A DNA stretch of 64,000 nucleotides from Haloechinothrix aidingensis (GCF_013450155.1 NZ_JACCKD010000007.1:232245-296244); one strand, 5' to 3'. Shown: positions 37,617-46,360, counted from the stretch's first letter. Program-made: numbers and translations. Notes: generated by a model from the sequence alone, not told the origin.

Positions 37617-38582
37617 GTGGTCACACCGATGGACGAGGAGAACGTCCAGGTGCACGTACCCGACGCGCCGAGCGAGCGCAGCGTGCAGCTCACGAACTTC
37701 TACCGGAGCCGGGTCCGGCCGCTCGTCGAAGGCTGGGAACCTCGCGGTGTGCGGCTGCACGCGCTCCGTGCGATCACCGACGCGTCCGGGCTCGTACGGT
37801 TGAGCCGCTCGGCCACCACGTGGCCTGCCAGGCACGGCTCGGTGCGCGGCACGTGGCTGCGCGCACGACAGGCGCACGCCTCCAACGGGGTCGTCCTGCA
37901 CCTGCACGGTGGCGGTTTCGTCTTCGGGTCTCACCGGTCTCACCGGGTGCTGGCACACCAGATCTCCCGCAACACCGAGATGCCGGTGTTCCTGCCGCAC
38001 TACCGCCGCGCGCCGGAGGACCCGTTCCCCGCTGCCGCCGATGACTGCCTCACCGCCTACCGGGAGCTGCTCGACCAGGGGATCGAGCCCGGTCGAATCC
38101 GCGTGGTCGGCGACTCCGCAGGCGGGCACCTCGCCGCATGTCTCCTCGCCGACCTCACGCGCGCGGAGCTGCCGCTGCCCGCGGCGGTGGCGCTGTACTC
38201 TCCCCTGCTCGACCTCAGCTGCGCGCGGCTCGAGGAGATGGATTCCACCGTCCGGGACCCCTTCCTCGCCCCCGCGACGACCCGGCTGACCTGCGAGGCC
38301 TACCTGGGGGAGACAAGCCCCGAGGAACCCCGGGTGAACGTGCTCGACGCCGACATGACGGCATGGCCGCCGACGCTGATCCAGGTGAGCGACTCCGAAT
38401 GCCTACGCGACGACGCGCACCGCATGGCGGCCTCGCTGCGTGCGGCCGGGGTGCCGTGCGAGCTCCAGATATGGCCGGACCAGATCCACGTGTTCCAGGC
38501 ATGGGCCGACCTGCCGGAGGCGCGCGAGGCCAACCGCTACACCGGGCACTTCCTACGCAGGCACGGCACGCACGAGACGTGA
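37617..38582 (+). CDS. HSL-type alpha/beta hydrolase (lipase/esterase)
   Basis: 321 aa. The GTG at 37617 is preferred since AAGGAGGT lies 6 bp before it; an upstream GTG at 37599 overlaps that site. HSL motifs: oxyanion HGGGFVFGS near residue 96, nucleophile GDSAGG near residue 161, catalytic Asp in QVSDSECLRDD, and His in QIHVFQAW. Members hydrolyse short acyl esters. It neighbours the PEBP gene in the same direction; no functional link is visible. Confidence 0.9.
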   Translation: MVTPMDEENVQVHVPDAPSERSVQLTNFYRSRVRPLVEGWEPRGVRLHALRAITDASGLVRLSRSATTWPARHGSVRGTWLRARQAHASNGVVLHLHGGGFVFGSHRSHRVLAHQISRNTEMPVFLPHYRRAPEDPFPAAADDCLTAYRELLDQGIEPGRIRVVGDSAGGHLAACLLADLTRAELPLPAAVALYSPLLDLSCARLEEMDSTVRDPFLAPATTRLTCEAYLGETSPEEPRVNVLDADMTAWPPTLIQVSDSECLRDDAHRMAASLRAAGVPCELQIWPDQIHVFQAWADLPEAREANRYTGHFLRRHGTHET

Positions 38583-38617
38583 ACCGCCTGCCGGGCTCGC
38601 GCTCGACGCGGTCCCGG

Positions 38618-39220
38618 TCAGTGCGGTTTGAGCAGGTACTCCACCACCGGCCGCAGCTCCTCGGCGGTCGGCGGCTCGTCGTCGATCAGGCCCTGGATGA
38701 GCAACCCGTCGATACCGGCGAGGAACACGCGGAACGCCACCTCGTCGTCGTGCCGGACCATCGAGGTCAGCACGTCGAGCCAGCGGCGCGCGGCAGGGCG
38801 TAGCTCGGGCTTGCGCGCGGCGAGCAGGTAGAGCTCGTACTCGGCCATCGTGCGTCCCCGCCGCGGGCCCAGCGCTTCGGCGAGCAGCTGGGATACCTCC
38901 TCGGCGGCGCTCGGGCCGCCGAGCGAGGAGTCCGCGGACCGCCGCAGTCCCTCGCGCGAGCGCGCCCGGTCGATCATCCAGTACACCTCGGTGGCCATGT
39001 CCCGCGCGCAGGACATGAGCGTGGCGATCAACAGGTCGTCGAGGGTGGCGTAGTGGTAGGTCGTCGACGCCGTCGGGATGCCGGCCTCCCGCGCGACCGT
39101 GCGGTGGGTGACACCGGCGACCCCTTCGCGCTCGATCACCCGCAGTGTGGCGTCGATGATCTCCTTGCGCCGCCGTTCACCCCGTGCCTTGCGGCCGTCG
39201 ACCTGCCCCTGACGCGGCAT
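38618..39220 (-). CDS. TetR-family repressor of the SMR efflux gene
   Basis: 200 aa. N-terminal HTH: GVAGVTHRTVAREAGIPTAS at about residues 33-52, followed by TTYHYATLDDLL. The C-terminal ligand domain is variable. Its ATG abuts the SMR stop, so it is the second gene of the operon. A palindrome at 39588 upstream of the SMR gene is the likely operator, giving repression of its own operon until a toxic ligand binds. Confidence 0.9.
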   Translation of the reverse strand: MPRQGQVDGRKARGERRRKEIIDATLRVIEREGVAGVTHRTVAREAGIPTASTTYHYATLDDLLIATLMSCARDMATEVYWMIDRARSREGLRRSADSSLGGPSAAEEVSQLLAEALGPRRGRTMAEYELYLLAARKPELRPAARRWLDVLTSMVRHDDEVAFRVFLAGIDGLLIQGLIDDEPPTAEELRPVVEYLLKPH

Positions 39221-39547
39221 TCAGTGCGCACCTCCGAGCTCGAGCAACACCACCCCACCGACGACGAAGAGCAGCCCGAGCACCATCGTCGCGGTGAACT
39301 GTTCCTGGAAGAACACCACACCGACGAGCGCGATGAGCGCGACGCCCGCGGCCGCCCAGGTCGCGTACGCGACTCCCATAGGGACGCCGAGCTTGAGCAC
39401 GTATCCCAGCATGCCGAACGCCGCGCCGTACCCCAACACGACCGTCACCGAGGGCCACAACCGGGTGAAACCGTCGGACAGCTTGAGCGCCGTCGTGCCG
39501 ACCACCTCGAACACGATCGCGGCGGCGAGTAGCAGGTAAGCGGCCAT
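39221..39547 (-). CDS. Small multidrug resistance (SMR) efflux protein
   Basis: 108 aa, four transmembrane segments. The conserved membrane Glu is in AAAIVFEVVGTTALKLSDGFT, and GVAYATWAAAGVALIALVG matches the SMR signature. SMR dimers export cationic compounds such as quaternary ammonium or guanidinium using the proton gradient. Operon with the TetR gene. The Gdx versus EmrE subtype cannot be told with certainty. Confidence 0.93.
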   Translation of the reverse strand: MAAYLLLAAAIVFEVVGTTALKLSDGFTRLWPSVTVVLGYGAAFGMLGYVLKLGVPMGVAYATWAAAGVALIALVGVVFFQEQFTATMVLGLLFVVGGVVLLELGGAH

Positions 39548-39587
39548 GTGATCTCCCCGGTCGGGTGATGTTGCCCCACAATACTAC

Positions 39588-39603
39588 CTGTACGATCGTC
39601 CAG
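39588..39603. promoter_or_regulatory. Probable TetR operator upstream of the SMR gene
   Basis: CTGTACGATCGTCCAG, a 16-bp palindrome with ACGATCGT at its centre and one mismatched pair. It lies 41 bp before the SMR start, inside a longer CTACCT...AGGTAG arrangement (39584-39611). Confidence 0.6.
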
Positions 39604-39729
39604 TTAGGTAGCGAGTCGTATGCCACATCGGTGGGACTTAGGGTCCACTCATCGGCTACTGATCGGTAGGAAGCGTTACGCTCCCTGCAAAACCAACTCC
39701 CCGACAGCCCGAACGAAAGGCGCCGCTCC

Positions 39730-42057
39730 ATGGGTGCTGTAGAGCTCACGCTCGGCGGGATCGCCGTAGCGGTGAGCATCGTCGCGTGGGCGATGTTCAT
39801 CACCGCGGTCACCCGTATCGTCCGCACGATCCGCCTCGGCCAGCCCGACTCCAGCCGCAACGGCCCGTTCGTCCCGCGGCTGCTGAACATGTTCAAGGAG
39901 TTCGCCGCGCACACGCGGATGAACAAGCTCCGCCACGTCGGGCCATGGCACTGGCTCGTGATGTGGGGCTTCATCCTGGGCGCGATCGTGCTGTTCGAGG
40001 CCTACGGCGAAGTCTTCGACCCCGAGTTCCACTGGCCGCTGATCGGGGGCTGGTCCGTGTGGGGCCTGGTCGTCGAGGTGCTCGGCATCGGCACGGTCGC
40101 GGGCGGGCTCGCGCTGGCGATCATCCGCCAGCTCAACCACCCCCGTCGCGCCGACCGCCAGTCGCGGTTCGCAGGCTCCAACTTCTGGCAGGCCTACTTC
40201 GTCGAGGCCGTCGTGATCATCGAGGGTCTCGGGTTCATCGGGGTACGGACCTTCCAGTTCTCCTCCGGCATCAAGGACCAGCCGCTGTGGAGCAGCTTCC
40301 TGACCCAGCCGCTTGCCGAGATCATGCCGTCGAGCCCGGTGATGGTGTCGGTCGCGGCGTTCGTGAAGCTGATGAGTGGCATGATCTGGCTGATCGTGGT
40401 CTCCCGGTTCCTCACCATGGGCGTGGCCTGGCACCGGTTCAGCGCCTTCTTCAACATCTACTTCAAGCGCGAGGACGACGGCCGCGTGGCGCTCGGCAAG
40501 ATCAAGCCGATGCTCAGCGGCGACAAGCCGATCGACTTCGAGGAAGCCGACCCGGAGCAGGACGTCTTCGGCGCGGGTCAGGTCGAGGACTTCAGCTGGA
40601 AGGGCTGGCTGGACTTCACCACCTGCACCGAGTGCGGGCGGTGCCAGGATCAGTGCCCGGCATGGAACACCGGCAAGCCGCTGTCGCCGAAGATGATGAT
40701 CACCCAGCTGCGCGACCACGCGTACGCCAAGGCCCCGTACCTGATGGCCGGCGGCAAGAAGGACATGACCGGTGAGGAGATCGGGCTGAGCGGGGACGAC
40801 CCGCACAAGAACATCGACGCGCTCGCACTCGCCGAGGCCGAACGGCCGCTGGTGGGTGGCCCCGAGGAGATGGGGGTCATCGACCCCGAGGTGCTGTGGT
40901 CCTGCACGAACTGCGGTGCCTGCGTCGAGCAGTGCCCTGTGGACATCGAGCACGTGGACCACATCGTGGACATGCGCCGGTACCAGGTGATGATCGAGTC
41001 GAACTTCCCGAGCGAGCTCAGCGGGATGTTCAAGAACCTGGAGAACAAGGGCAACCCGTGGGGTCAGAACGCCAAGGACCGGCTGGACTGGACCAAGGAG
41101 CTCGACTTCGAGGTCCCGGTCTTCGAGGGCGAGTGGGGCGACACCGAGTACCTGTTCTGGGTCGGCTGTGCAGGCGCGTTCGAGGACCGCGCGAAGAAGA
41201 CCACCAAGGCCGTGGCCGAGCTGCTGCACATCGCGGGCGTGAAGTACCAGGTGCTTGGCGCGGAGGAGACCTGCACCGGTGACCCGGCGCGCCGTGCAGG
41301 CAACGAGTTCGTGTTCCAGATGCTGGCCCAGCAGAACGTCGAGGTCCTCAACTCCGTCTTCGAGGATGTGGAGCCCCTGCAGCGCAAGATCGTGGTGACC
41401 TGCGCGCACTGCTTCAACACGCTGGCCAACGAGTACCCGGAGCTGGGCGGGCAGTACGAGGTCGTGCACCACACGCAGCTGCTCAACCGGCTGGTGCGGG
41501 AGAAGCGCCTCACCCCGGTGGCTCCGGTCTCCGAGGGCGTGACCTACCACGACCCGTGCTTCCTCGGCAGGCACAATCAGGTCTACGAGCCGCCCCGTGA
41601 CCTGGTGGAAGCCTCCGGCGCGCAGTTCCGCGAGATGCCGCGGCACGCCGAGCGCTCGATGTGCTGCGGTGCCGGTGGTGCGCGCATGTGGATGGAAGAG
41701 CACATCGGCAAGCGCATCAACGTGGAGCGCGTCGACGAGGCGCTGGGCACGGCGCCGTCGAAGATCGCTACCGGCTGCCCGTTCTGCCGCGTGATGCTCG
41801 GCGACGGGGTCACCCAGCGGGAGAACGAGGGCCGGGCCGACAACGTCGAGGTCCTCGACGTGGCACAGCTGCTGCTGTCCTCGGTCAAGCGAGGTGACAA
41901 GGAGCCCGCGACCGTGGCCAGCGGCGCCGCGGAGATCGGCGGGGAGGCCGAGCCCAACGGCACGGCCGACCTACCGACCGACGAGGCACCGACCGGAACA
42001 CCACAGGCCGACGAGGACAAGCCGGAAGGCGAGAAGGACCCGAACAAGGAGCCCTGA
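39730..42057 (+). CDS. etfD: EtfD-like membrane iron-sulfur oxidoreductase (ETF electron acceptor)
   Basis: 775 aa. Five or so transmembrane segments in the first 240 residues, including heme-b/NarI-like parts. Then two 4Fe-4S ferredoxin motifs (CTECGRCQDQCP and CTNCGACVEQCP), two CCG domains (CAHCFNT, ERSMCCGAGGARMW) and an acidic, disordered C-terminus. This is the order seen in Rv0338c/EtfD of M. tuberculosis, which passes electrons from ETF (fed by acyl-CoA dehydrogenases) to the membrane quinone pool. A FadE5-like dehydrogenase lies at 53491 in this window. The HdrD-like catalytic cysteines are conserved. Confidence 0.9.
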   Translation: MGAVELTLGGIAVAVSIVAWAMFITAVTRIVRTIRLGQPDSSRNGPFVPRLLNMFKEFAAHTRMNKLRHVGPWHWLVMWGFILGAIVLFEAYGEVFDPEFHWPLIGGWSVWGLVVEVLGIGTVAGGLALAIIRQLNHPRRADRQSRFAGSNFWQAYFVEAVVIIEGLGFIGVRTFQFSSGIKDQPLWSSFLTQPLAEIMPSSPVMVSVAAFVKLMSGMIWLIVVSRFLTMGVAWHRFSAFFNIYFKREDDGRVALGKIKPMLSGDKPIDFEEADPEQDVFGAGQVEDFSWKGWLDFTTCTECGRCQDQCPAWNTGKPLSPKMMITQLRDHAYAKAPYLMAGGKKDMTGEEIGLSGDDPHKNIDALALAEAERPLVGGPEEMGVIDPEVLWSCTNCGACVEQCPVDIEHVDHIVDMRRYQVMIESNFPSELSGMFKNLENKGNPWGQNAKDRLDWTKELDFEVPVFEGEWGDTEYLFWVGCAGAFEDRAKKTTKAVAELLHIAGVKYQVLGAEETCTGDPARRAGNEFVFQMLAQQNVEVLNSVFEDVEPLQRKIVVTCAHCFNTLANEYPELGGQYEVVHHTQLLNRLVREKRLTPVAPVSEGVTYHDPCFLGRHNQVYEPPRDLVEASGAQFREMPRHAERSMCCGAGGARMWMEEHIGKRINVERVDEALGTAPSKIATGCPFCRVMLGDGVTQRENEGRADNVEVLDVAQLLLSSVKRGDKEPATVASGAAEIGGEAEPNGTADLPTDEAPTGTPQADEDKPEGEKDPNKEP

Positions 42058-42080
42058 TCGCCGCCCGCTCTCACGGCATG

Positions 42081-42119
42081 CAAGCAGGCGCTGACCCGCA
42101 GCGGGTCAGCGCCTGCTTG
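42081..42119. terminator. Bidirectional terminator between etfD and dcd
   Basis: Perfect 19-bp inverted repeat (42081-42099 with 42101-42119) and minimal loop between convergent genes. The dcd stop codon (42106-42108) lies inside the right arm. Confidence 0.88.
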
Positions 42120-42690
42120 TGTCCGAGCGGTGGAAGTTCTGGTAGGCGCGGCTCGGGGTCGGGCCACGCTGCCCCTGGTAGCGCGAGCCGGCCTGGGCGG
42201 TGCCGTAGGGGAAGTCGGCGGAGCTGGACAGCCGGAACAGGCACAGCTGCCCGATCTTCATGCCGGGCCACAGCGTGATCGGCAGGTTCGCGACGTTGGA
42301 CAGCTCGAGCGTGATGTGCCCGGAGAAGCCGGGGTCGATGAAACCGGCCGTGGAGTGCGTGAGCAGGCCGAGCCTGCCGAGCGAGGACTTGCCTTCCAAC
42401 CTGCCCGCGAGGTCCACAGGCAGGGTCACCTGCTCGTACGTGGAGGCGAGCACGAACTCGCCGGGGTGCAGCACGAACGGGTCGTCGCCGTCCTGCTCGA
42501 CCAGCGACGTGAGCTCGTCCTGCTGCAGCGCCGGGTCGATATGGGTGTACTTCGAGTTGTCGAACACCCGGAAGTACCGGTCCAGTCGCACGTCGATGCT
42601 GGCAGGCTGAACCATCTCGGCGTCGAACGGATCGAGGCCGAGACGTCCCGCCTCGACGTCTTTGCGGAGGTCTCGGTCACTGAGCAGCAC
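42106..42690 (-). CDS. dcd: dCTP deaminase (probably bifunctional, also dUTPase)
   Basis: 194 aa. Seen: [20 protein letters not shown] start, [13 protein letters not shown], and the active-site region [20 protein letters not shown] with its catalytic Glu. In M. tuberculosis (Rv0321) and relatives this enzyme converts dCTP directly to dUMP, supplying thymidylate synthesis while avoiding free dUTP. Convergent with etfD; the stop lies in the shared terminator. Confidence 0.95.
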   Translation of the reverse strand: MLLSDRDLRKDVEAGRLGLDPFDAEMVQPASIDVRLDRYFRVFDNSKYTHIDPALQQDELTSLVEQDGDDPFVLHPGEFVLASTYEQVTLPVDLAGRLEGKSSLGRLGLLTHSTAGFIDPGFSGHITLELSNVANLPITLWPGMKIGQLCLFRLSSSADFPYGTAQAGSRYQGQRGPTPSRAYQNFHRSDTSRR

Positions 42691-42711
42691 GGCAACACTC
42701 TAATCCGGGTG

Positions 42712-42766
42712 GGAGCCGAACGTGACATTCGGTTCCTTCTATGGAACCGCTGTCACCTTCGGCTCC
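42712..42766. repeat. Palindromic intergenic element, copy 4 of 5 (best preserved long stem)
   Basis: GGAGCCGAA...GGTTCC, TTCTAT, GGAACC...TTCGGCTCC: the two halves are nearly complementary over about 24 bp, forming one long hairpin. It abuts the stop codon of the leftward MpaB-like gene at 42767. Confidence 0.88.
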
Positions 42767-44044
42767 TTACTTGCGGCGCGTTTTCGCCGCGTTCGACGAG
42801 TTCGAGCGCATGTGCGAAGCGTACGTCGGGTCGAGGGGCACGAGCCGGCCCAGCTGGCGCGCGTACGCACCGCGCGCGAACGCGCCCAGCTTCTCCTGCG
42901 CCATCGTGGCACCGGGAACGAACGAGCGCACGGTCTCGGTCGCGAAGTTCGCCGCCGCGAGTCCCAGTACCGCCGTCTTGGCGAGCCGCTGGTTGGGCAG
43001 GTCGAGGAAGTCGGCGTTGGCATCGCCGAGCAGCATCCGGCTGATCGCGGCATGCAGCCCGGTGGACGCGGTGGAGACGAGGCCGCTCAGCGGCCCGAAC
43101 CGCTCCCCGATGCCGCTGTGCGACCGTAGCAGCGCGTTCGCCAGGCGCCGGGAGTCCTCGTCGGGGATGAACTCGGTGGAGGCGAGCAACCACAGCATGC
43201 GCCACGCGTCGTCCTCCCCTGCGGGCAGCAGGCCCTCGTCGACCCCCATCAGCCAGCCGATGTAGCGCCACAGGTGCAGGATGTCGTCGCGCTCGCGCCG
43301 CGCGTAGCGGATGCCGAGCATCTGCGTACCCAGCACGAAGACCTGGGAGAACAGCAGCAGCGTGCCGACCGTCTGTACCTGGTTGACCGGCAGGTCCCAC
43401 GACTCGTAGTCCCAGTCGTCACGCCGGTTCATGGCCGCGCGGACGTGCGCGTGCACCAGCCGCACGCGCAACGCCGAACAGTAGCCCTTCTCACCGTGGC
43501 GCATCGCGCCGGGCGTGGTCACATCCAGCCACCAGGTGGCGGTCTCGATGAGCCGCTTCGGCGCCATGTGTTCCAGATCGCCAGTACTGACCAGCGTCTT
43601 CGCCGCGCGGGACGCCAGGTACCCGCCCATCAGCGACATGTCGGCCAGCGGGAACATCCCCAGCAGCCCGGTCCGGGTGATGGCCCGGGCACCGCGCTCC
43701 AGGCGGTCGGGATCGACCCAGTACGGGGGCGCCTCGACGTCGGTGAAGAAGGCGACCAACGGCTCCGGGGCATCGCTGACCGAGTCGATGCCCCCGGTGA
43801 GAGCCTGCTCGAACAGTTCACGCCCGCGACCGGCAGGTAGCTCCTCCAACAGCTGGACGACCGCGTCCGCCGGCGGGTCGCCCGCCGCCGCGTACATCCG
43901 CAGGCGGCGTAGTTGCGCGGGCTCGGCACGCACATCGCCCGTGCTCCACAACGACCTGGCAAGGCGAAGGGGGCCACGGGTGAACAGCTCCGGATCCGGC
44001 AGGCGTTCGGTGCCCGCCCCGGTGGTGTCAACGTCGGAACTCAC
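42767..44044 (-). CDS. MpaB/DUF2236-type oxygenase-like protein
   Basis: 425 aa from GTG 44044. Matches the DUF2236 fold shared by MpaB-type ER oxygenases and the rubber oxygenase Lcp. Landmarks are ADMSLMGGYLASRAAKTLVSTG, SALRVRLVHAHVRAAM (with the His that in Lcp-type proteins binds haem b), LPVNQVQTVGTLLLFSQV, and a helical C-terminus. Such proteins oxidise hydrophobic substrates; this member is not obviously secreted. Substrate unknown. Confidence 0.8.
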   Translation of the reverse strand: MSSDVDTTGAGTERLPDPELFTRGPLRLARSLWSTGDVRAEPAQLRRLRMYAAAGDPPADAVVQLLEELPAGRGRELFEQALTGGIDSVSDAPEPLVAFFTDVEAPPYWVDPDRLERGARAITRTGLLGMFPLADMSLMGGYLASRAAKTLVSTGDLEHMAPKRLIETATWWLDVTTPGAMRHGEKGYCSALRVRLVHAHVRAAMNRRDDWDYESWDLPVNQVQTVGTLLLFSQVFVLGTQMLGIRYARRERDDILHLWRYIGWLMGVDEGLLPAGEDDAWRMLWLLASTEFIPDEDSRRLANALLRSHSGIGERFGPLSGLVSTASTGLHAAISRMLLGDANADFLDLPNQRLAKTAVLGLAAANFATETVRSFVPGATMAQEKLGAFARGAYARQLGRLVPLDPTYASHMRSNSSNAAKTRRK

Positions 44045-44184
44045 GGCACACCCACCCTCCGCACAGACGAGTCGGACTCGACAACAAGTGTTGTCACTTT
44101 TGGGTGCGAGGTCAAGCAGGTGATCTCGACGGGGGAGGGGGTTGAGAACGCCACGAGCGCCTTATGTATGCTATGGAGCCGCGC

Positions 44185-44258
44185 GCGGATGTAGTTCAAT
44201 GGTAGAACATCAGCTTCCCAAGCTGAGAACGCGGGTTCGATTCCCGTCATCCGCTCCA
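44185..44258 (+). tRNA. tRNA-Gly (anticodon CCC)
   Basis: Acceptor stem GCGGATG / CATCCGC, D-arm GTTC..GAAC, anticodon stem TCAGC / GCTGA with loop TTCCCAA (CCC), T-arm GCGGG / CCCGT, encoded CCA at 44256-44258. Complete cloverleaf. A terminator hairpin follows at 44264. Confidence 0.95.
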
Positions 44259-44310
44259 ACACCAAACCCCCAGGTCACACGGTGTCCACACCAGACCTGG
44301 GGGTTTCGTA
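44231..44310 (+). repeat. tRNA-Gly 3' end + terminator repeat, unit A (intact)
   Basis: From the T-arm of the tRNA through the terminator; the parent sequence for the partial copies at 45213 and 46195. About 80 bp shared, including TTCGATTCCCGTC, CCGCTCCA and ACACGGTGTCCACACCAGAC. Confidence 0.85.
44264..44306 (+). terminator. tRNA-Gly terminator
   Basis: Perfect 13-bp stem AAACCCCCAGGTC / GACCTGGGGGTTT around a 17-nt loop, 5 bp after the encoded CCA. Confidence 0.88.
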
Positions 44311-44486
44311 TATGTCCAGTGATGAGACTCGCGTGCCCTCACCGTGCCCTCAAGGGCGCCTACCGGCGTCGCTGCGCGACAAACCCGTGACCCGGCCGCC
44401 ACGGCACGACCAGCGGCAAGGGCGAAGGGCAGGATAGGGCAGTAGTCAGTGCCGCAAGGACGCTGACATCGGGCGAACTGTGCCGA

Positions 44487-45119
44487 TCATGCGTGGCTCT
44501 TCCGCTTTAGTGCATCGCCTTCGAGCCGTCCCGTCGGCAGTGTGCGTCCGCAGAGTGCCGACACGAGATCTTCACCGGCACCGCGCAGCACCGGGCCCGA
44601 CCCGAACGACCAGTCGAGATCAGTGGCTTGCAGACTGCGACCGGCAATGTCGATGCCGAACGCGTCGTGGACGCCACCATCGGTCAGATCATCGAGAACG
44701 ACCCGCAGGGACTCCTGCGGTGCCCTACGCGGGAGACCGAGCGGCCCAGTGGCATCGAGGCCGTGGACCAGCGCATGGTTGAGCGCGCCATGCTGGCCAC
44801 CGCCCGGTGGTGTCCAATGATGCATTACCTCCGAGCGCAGGTTCGCCACCAGCTCTGACGTCGCCAGCTCGGCGTCCTGACGAGCGATCCGGTCAGACAA
44901 CCGTGTGAAGTCGAAGTCGACTTCGCCGAGCTTGGCCATGAACTCGTCGTCTGAATAGCGTGCGGCCATGGTCATATGGGCGACGACTTCGCGAACTCGC
45001 CAGCTCTCACACAGCGAGGGTGTATCCCACTGCTCCTCTGAGATCGAGTTCAGCGCATCGGCGAGGGCGAGAAATTCAGCGGTGATCAGCGTCTGGAGGT
45101 CATCGGCCTGCATCGTCAT
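44487..45119 (-). CDS. MDMPI/DinB-superfamily protein (TIGR03083-type, mycothiol-linked)
   Basis: 210 aa, ATG at 45119 with GAGGTG upstream. N-terminal MDMPI_N/DinB_2-type four-helix region: LADALNSISEEQWDTPSLCE, SWRVREVVAHM (His of the metal site), and a C-terminal alpha/beta domain. Family members include mycothiol-dependent maleylpyruvate isomerase; most are uncharacterised. It occupies the interval between units A and B of the tRNA-Gly 3' repeats. Confidence 0.82.
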   Translation of the reverse strand: MTMQADDLQTLITAEFLALADALNSISEEQWDTPSLCESWRVREVVAHMTMAARYSDDEFMAKLGEVDFDFTRLSDRIARQDAELATSELVANLRSEVMHHWTPPGGGQHGALNHALVHGLDATGPLGLPRRAPQESLRVVLDDLTDGGVHDAFGIDIAGRSLQATDLDWSFGSGPVLRGAGEDLVSALCGRTLPTGRLEGDALKRKSHA

Positions 45120-45212
45120 GTCTACACCTCACCAAGTTGAGCGGTCCTGTCACGAGTCAGACCGCAGTCACAACGCAAACTCGTCGGCCTGTGGGTGATT
45201 ACGTTCCACCGA

Positions 45213-45286
45213 GTTCGATTCCCGTCACCCGCTCCAACGAAAAAACCCAGTTCACACGGTGTCCACACCAGACCTGGGGGTTTCGT
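45213..45286 (+). repeat. tRNA-Gly 3' end + terminator repeat, unit B
   Basis: Starts GTTCGATTCCCGTCACCCGC and continues through the terminator region ACACGGTGTCCACACC...CTGGGGGTTTCGT. The left terminator arm is degraded. Offset from unit A is about 978 bp. The rest of the tRNA is absent. Confidence 0.88.
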
Positions 45287-45409
45287 TCACGTCCAGCTCG
45301 TGCCGCGAGCTGACCGGCACGGGTGCGCCTGCCCCGCTCGCGTCCGAGTACTCGCCGCAGGACACGCGGCGGCAGCACGGACGAACGGGAGAGGAAGAAC
45401 GGCCCGAGT

Positions 45410-46000
45410 TCAGAACCGTGGGGTGACGCGGCGGCCGAGGATGGCGGCAAGCCTGTCGACGGGCGGGGCGTCGTCGGGGACCGGCTGTGGCGGCCCGAAC
45501 GGGGACCTGTCCGGCGGCACGTCAGCGAGCTTACCGCGGGTGAACTCCAGTGCCCGCTCGACGATCTCGTCGGGGAACCGGAGCTGTTGCCCCGTCGCCC
45601 GGGCGAGGTCCCAGCCGTGCACGAGTTCCTCGACGACGCGCAGGTGTACTGCGACGATCCCGGGAACTGTCCCGACGGGGACTTCGAACGTCGATTCGAG
45701 CACTCCCGGCTGCCGGAACGCGGCGAGTAGGTCCCCGGCGGCCTCACCGTGGGTGGAGGCGGGATCATCGCCGAGCTTCTCGCCGGCCTTCGGATCCAAC
45801 GCGCCGGGCGCTGCCGCCGCCGCACCGCGCAATATGCCGGTGAACAGGCGGCTCCCGATGACCATATGGTTGACCAGGTCGCGGACCTGCCACTCCGGGC
45901 AGGGGGTGAGGGCACTCCACTGGTCCTGCCGGATATCCGCGACCAGGTCGCCCACGGCACCGAGCGCCGCAGCGAGATCGTCGATGGCAACCGTTGTCAT
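45410..46000 (-). CDS. TIGR03086-family metal-binding protein (MDMPI/DinB superfamily)
   Basis: 196 aa from ATG 46000 (GGGAGG upstream); the frame extends further upstream but is not coding there. Pattern: MTTVAIDDLAAALGAVG, DQWSALTPCPEWQVRDLVNHM (metal-site His), and VVEELVHGWDLARATGQ with a second His region. It is distantly related to the neighbouring 44487 protein. The function of this family is unknown; a mycothiol- or metal-dependent transferase is plausible. It lies in the second interval, between units B and C. Confidence 0.85.
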   Translation of the reverse strand: MTTVAIDDLAAALGAVGDLVADIRQDQWSALTPCPEWQVRDLVNHMVIGSRLFTGILRGAAAAAPGALDPKAGEKLGDDPASTHGEAAGDLLAAFRQPGVLESTFEVPVGTVPGIVAVHLRVVEELVHGWDLARATGQQLRFPDEIVERALEFTRGKLADVPPDRSPFGPPQPVPDDAPPVDRLAAILGRRVTPRF

Positions 46001-46360
46001 GGGTTCCCTCCCCAGATCGCTGGCAACGTGCCCGAAGAGTACCGGTACGAATTGCCGAGGGCACCTGTAACGGCAGAAGAACCCGGCAACTTGGCGCGGC
46101 GAACGGCGGCGATCCACGCGCATGCCCGCCCGCAGGTGAGCGCCACCTTCCAGCGTGATCACCCCGGATACTCGAACTGCAACCGCGGGTTCCAATCGCG
46201 CCATCCGCTCCACACACAAGCCCCGGTTCACGCGGTGTCCACACCAGACCTGCCAGCTTCGTCCATCAAGCCCAGGACCAAGCGCGGCGGCGAACGTGCC
46301 GCTTCCTCCGAGCAGCCCCGCGTTCGTCGCGATCGACCGGTACTGGCTCGGCGGGTCAGC
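46001..46360. other. Intergenic region with tRNA-Gly repeat unit C
   Basis: 360 bp. It contains repeat unit C (46195-46262). No further gene is supported; apparent short open frames here run antisense to the tRNA remnant. Confidence 0.5.
46195..46262 (+). repeat. tRNA-Gly 3' end + terminator repeat, unit C (degraded)
   Basis: GCGGGTTC...CATCCGCTCCA and GCGGTGTCCACACCAGACCT remain, with several changes (the T-loop and the right terminator arm are altered). Offset from unit B is about 986 bp, nearly the same as A to B. Confidence 0.8.

Noticed and set aside
39676..41703. Long leftward open frame opposite etfD
   Set aside because: Shadow frame; its translation is Leu/Val/His/Glu-rich without a known family.
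44041..44265. Antisense open frame across tRNA-Gly (MTGIEPAF-type)
   Set aside because: It lies on the opposite strand of a complete tRNA and is a known type of false gene call; similar remnants appear opposite repeat units B and C.
44185..46262. Integrated phage or genomic island at the tRNA-Gly gene
   Set aside because: No integrase, phage structural gene or excisionase is present; only short repeats and small cargo genes are seen.
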